Origin: Bacillota bacterium
GTDB taxonomy: Bacteria; Bacillota; Clostridia; Oscillospirales; Ruminococcaceae
Direction: 5' to 3'
Length of the DNA stretch: 34,454 nt
Assembly: GCA_023458875.1 (NCBI GenBank)
Contig: JAEWXO010000065.1
Coordinates: forward strand, 1 to 34,454
Shown here: piece by piece, positions 32,318 to 34,454 of the stretch
Layout of the letters: each line of letters opens with the position of its first letter
Position numbering within the stretch: the stretch's first letter is position 1
Notes under the pieces: model-generated
Databases searched by the model: none
Told to the model about the DNA's origin: nothing
Seen by the model: only the letters and a program-made list of their open reading frames with translations
Position numbers and translations under genes: made by a program

Positions 32318-32650
32318 TTGAGAACAAACCGTAAATACAAAAATCTCACGTTCACTTTTGAGGAATGGGAGCATATCAAAAAATTATCTGCTGATTGTAA
32401 TATGAAAAATGCCACCTACATAAAGCAGATGGCACTGAACGGAAAGATTGTAAATCTTGATTTTCAGAATTGCCATGAGTACGTTGCAGCTCTGAATAAA
32501 ATCGGTAGCAACCTTAATCAGATTGCACGAGTTGTGAATTCAACGGGTTATGCAACGCCTGATGAACTGCGGCAGGTTGAACATTTTCGGGAGGAAATAT
32601 GCCATATATCAAAAGCATATCTATCAGAAATTCAGTCGCAGGCTGCCTAA
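32318..32650 (+). CDS. mobC: MobC-like mobilization accessory protein
   Basis: The 110-residue protein has a ribbon-helix-helix-like N-terminus (TFTFEEWEHIKKLSADCNMK) and the MobC signature AALNKIGSNLNQIARVVNSTG. MobC proteins bind oriT and help the relaxase open it. The start is TTG 32318, 10 nt after AAAGGAG (32301-32307). Its 3' end overlaps the relaxase gene by 52 nt, typical of mobC-mobA pairs. Confidence 0.88.
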   Translation: MRTNRKYKNLTFTFEEWEHIKKLSADCNMKNATYIKQMALNGKIVNLDFQNCHEYVAALNKIGSNLNQIARVVNSTGYATPDELRQVEHFREEICHISKAYLSEIQSQAA

Positions 32651-33540
32651 AGTATATTTCAAATCCTGAAAAAACACAGAACGGTATTTTTGTATCTGGA
32701 ATTAACTGTTCTGAAAATATTGAGCTTGCAGAAAAGGAAATGTGTCTTACCTATCAAAATTATTCTCACAAAAACTTTTATGCAAAGCCTCTCTCCGACA
32801 AATCTCCCGTAAAAGCGTTTCATTTTGTTCAGTCATTCAAAGGAGATGAATGTGACGCAGAGCTTGCCAACAAAATCGGAATGGAATGGATACGAAAAGC
32901 ATTCGGTGAGAAATTTCAAGCAATAATCACAACGCACACAGACACTGGCAATGTCCATAATCACATTTGCATTTGCCCTTACGATTTATTGGGGAGGAAA
33001 TTTAACAGCAATAAAAAGAGTCTTAAAATGGTTCGTGATATTTCTGATGAGTTGTGCCGTTCTTATGGTATTGGTGCTATGGAAAAGCTGATGTCAGACG
33101 AAAATCATGTTCCTGTCGGTGTTGTTTACGGCGAATGGAAACATAAGAAAAACGGCACTTCATGGAAAGAGGTTATTCGTAATAGAATTGATTCTTTGAT
33201 ACCGTTATTAAAATCATTTGATGAACTTCTTCAAGAATTGGAGCGGCAAGGCTACACAGTTAAATATGGCAGATATATTTCTGTTAAAGCACCCAATCAG
33301 CAAAGGGCTGTCCGTCTGAAAACTTTAGGTGCAGATTATTCGGAGGAAAATATTGCACGGCGCATTTATGAATACCTTGATTCACTGCCTAAAATAAAAA
33401 CTGTCAGCGAAATTATTTCTGAGGTTATGGAACAGTTTAAGTATCAGACAAGAAAATTTTCCTTTGCAAAAAGTGTGAATGATAAAATTACTGTGCTTTC
33501 AAATCAGCTTACCATCATAAATACAGAGGGCATCACATAA
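32599..33540 (+). CDS. Relaxase (MobA/VirD2 type), N-terminal part, ended by a premature stop
   Basis: The 313-residue product holds the complete nuclease domain: candidate catalytic tyrosine in GCLKYISNPEKT (Y19), AFHFVQSFKGDE, and the histidine triad in THTDTGNVHNHI (H113, H120, H122). It nicks oriT and stays bound to the DNA during transfer. GGGAGGAA (32589-32596) supports ATG 32599. The frame ends at TAA 33538-33540, but translation in the same frame continues without interruption to 34335, so the original protein probably had about 578 residues. The nuclease domain may still fold; the C-terminal region is lost unless the stop is read through. Confidence 0.85.
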   Translation: MPYIKSISIRNSVAGCLKYISNPEKTQNGIFVSGINCSENIELAEKEMCLTYQNYSHKNFYAKPLSDKSPVKAFHFVQSFKGDECDAELANKIGMEWIRKAFGEKFQAIITTHTDTGNVHNHICICPYDLLGRKFNSNKKSLKMVRDISDELCRSYGIGAMEKLMSDENHVPVGVVYGEWKHKKNGTSWKEVIRNRIDSLIPLLKSFDELLQELERQGYTVKYGRYISVKAPNQQRAVRLKTLGADYSEENIARRIYEYLDSLPKIKTVSEIISEVMEQFKYQTRKFSFAKSVNDKITVLSNQLTIINTEGIT

Positions 33541-34335
33541 ATTTCACAGGCGGAGAACAAGCTCACTGAAATAGAACAGCTTGCAAAAGATACTCAGTCA
33601 CAGCTTGATGAACTGTCCGAGCAGAAAAAATCCGCAGAGAATATTATTTCTGCGGCAGAACGGTATTTTAAAAAGTGTGGTGTATTTGAAAAGGTGAAAC
33701 AGTATCCAAAAGCAAAACAGCAGGCAGATAAGGCTTTGCTTGCTGAATTCAGTATAAAAAAACTTGATGATATTTCTGAATTAAAGGAAAATGTTCAGGG
33801 GTATGCCGATAAAATTGAAGCTTTACAAAATACGTTAAGTGAGGTAAAAATCAAAGCCGAAAGCTATCGCAGCATTATTGATACCTATAAATCCAGTTCT
33901 GACAGCGACTATATTTCAAGACTTGTAAAGGCTGCTCGTGATAAAATGGATGAACAGGAACAGGCAAAGCTGAAAAATCTGGAAAGCGAGACCTATGAAA
34001 TTTATTATCCGAATGACAGAAATTTCATTTCGTACAAAGAGCAAAAACTTAAGCCGAATATTGATAATTATTACAATGCAGGCGGTGGAAATTGGATTGA
34101 TGCTGACGGTGATTATATTGGCATGAAGCTTGAAAATGTGTATCAAGCTAATTCATTATCAATCGGTACGGTTATTCTTGTGAAAAAGCAGACCGAACAG
34201 AAAGCATACTATGTTGATGAAATCGGCTTCAAACCAATGCCTGATTTTGCAAAATCTCGTTCTGAACAACAGAAAAAATTACAGGAAGAAAAACAAAATC
34301 AAACAGCTGTGAAGAAAAAATCTCACAGCAGATAA
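33541..34335 (+). pseudogene. C-terminal remainder of the relaxase gene after an in-frame ochre codon
   Basis: In frame with the relaxase, codons from 33541 give ISQAENKLTEIEQLAKDTQS and further coiled-coil-like sequence. A C-terminal part with GGGNWIDADGDYIGMKLENV and a Lys/Gln-rich tail follows. No good independent start exists: the GTG at 33694 has no proper ribosome site. The TAA at 33538 could derive from CAA by one substitution. It is therefore the disabled C-terminal half of one gene, though a database may list 33694-34335 as a separate hypothetical protein. Confidence 0.75.
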
Positions 34336-34344
34336 GGAGCTAAA

Positions 34345-34454
34345 TTGAGAAGAAATGAATTATTTACAAATACCGCCGTAGTTGATGGCGGAACAATATC
34401 AGCCGAAAATATTTCAACGGTAAAAGTAACAATACATATTCCTGATGAGGTTTC
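34345..34454 (+). CDS. Partial gene of the mobile element, truncated by the window edge
   Basis: AAGGAG (34334-34339) precedes TTG 34345 by 5 nt. The frame begins MRRNELFTNTAVVDGGTISA and stays open to the window end. A nearby ATG in another frame stops after eight codons. It starts 9 nt after the relaxase frame, so it is probably co-transcribed. The fragment is too short to assign a function. Confidence 0.5.
   Translation, partial: MRRNELFTNTAVVDGGTISAENISTVKVTIHIPDEV

Noticed and set aside
33694..34335. Independent gene starting at GTG 33694
   Set aside because: The frame is continuous with the relaxase and open from 33541; no ribosome site supports a separate start, so it is better read as the lost C-terminus.

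Overview
The window looks like a chromosomal segment of an AT-rich, Gram-positive, cellulose-degrading Clostridia member close to Ruminococcus. The reasons are a secreted GH9 cellulase ending in a type I dockerin, a spoIIE gene, the paired glgC/glgD of Firmicutes, strong AGGAGG-type ribosome binding sites, frequent TTG starts and SigA-like promoters, mostly with a TGN extension before the -10. The species cannot be fixed from this sequence. No rRNA, tRNA or CRISPR array was seen.

Layout. (1) 1-2558: leader and spoIIE, the membrane-bound sporulation phosphatase. (2) 2632-8574: glycogen operon glgB-glgC-glgD-glgA behind a promoter region with a large palindrome, closed by a terminator. (3) 8664-10386: a membrane-anchored HD-GYP protein, a likely cyclic-di-GMP phosphodiesterase. 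(4) 10419-12734: a polar amino-acid ABC transporter. One protein fuses a substrate-binding domain to the permease, and its two lobes are in reversed (circularly permuted) order; the ATPase follows. (5) 12743-19259, minus strand: a six-gene polyamine operon (speD, speA, speE, speB, carboxyspermidine dehydrogenase, carboxyspermidine decarboxylase). It encodes both the AdoMet-dependent route to spermidine and the aspartate-semialdehyde route. (6) 19464-22776: an NfeD-like protein and its SPFH/stomatin partner, then a cardiolipin synthase. (7) 22792-26113, minus: GH9-CBM3-dockerin cellulase with a long structured leader, and a small alarmone synthetase.

(8) 26082-30427, minus: accessory block. 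A SigA-like promoter drives an ECF-type sigma factor and an overlapping DUF4367-type membrane protein (probable anti-sigma). Two small secreted proteins and two lipoproteins follow, the last apparently C-terminally truncated. Its truncation point lies in a 31-bp promoter-bearing direct repeat shared with the alarmone synthetase promoter, with a frameshifted mini-gene between the two copies. (9) 30530-34454: part of a mobilizable or conjugative element: a DUF6076-like zinc-motif protein, a divergent small gene with an operator-like region, a six-hairpin oriT-like stretch, mobC, a relaxase gene broken by one in-frame ochre codon, and the start of a further gene. No integrase is visible; the element continues past the right edge.

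Together the core genes describe a polysaccharide-degrading gut or rumen bacterium: it secretes a cellulosomal enzyme, stores carbon as glycogen, imports amino acids, makes spermidine from arginine and aspartate semialdehyde and/or AdoMet, and signals through (p)ppGpp and probably c-di-GMP. The right end is mobile or recently rearranged DNA.
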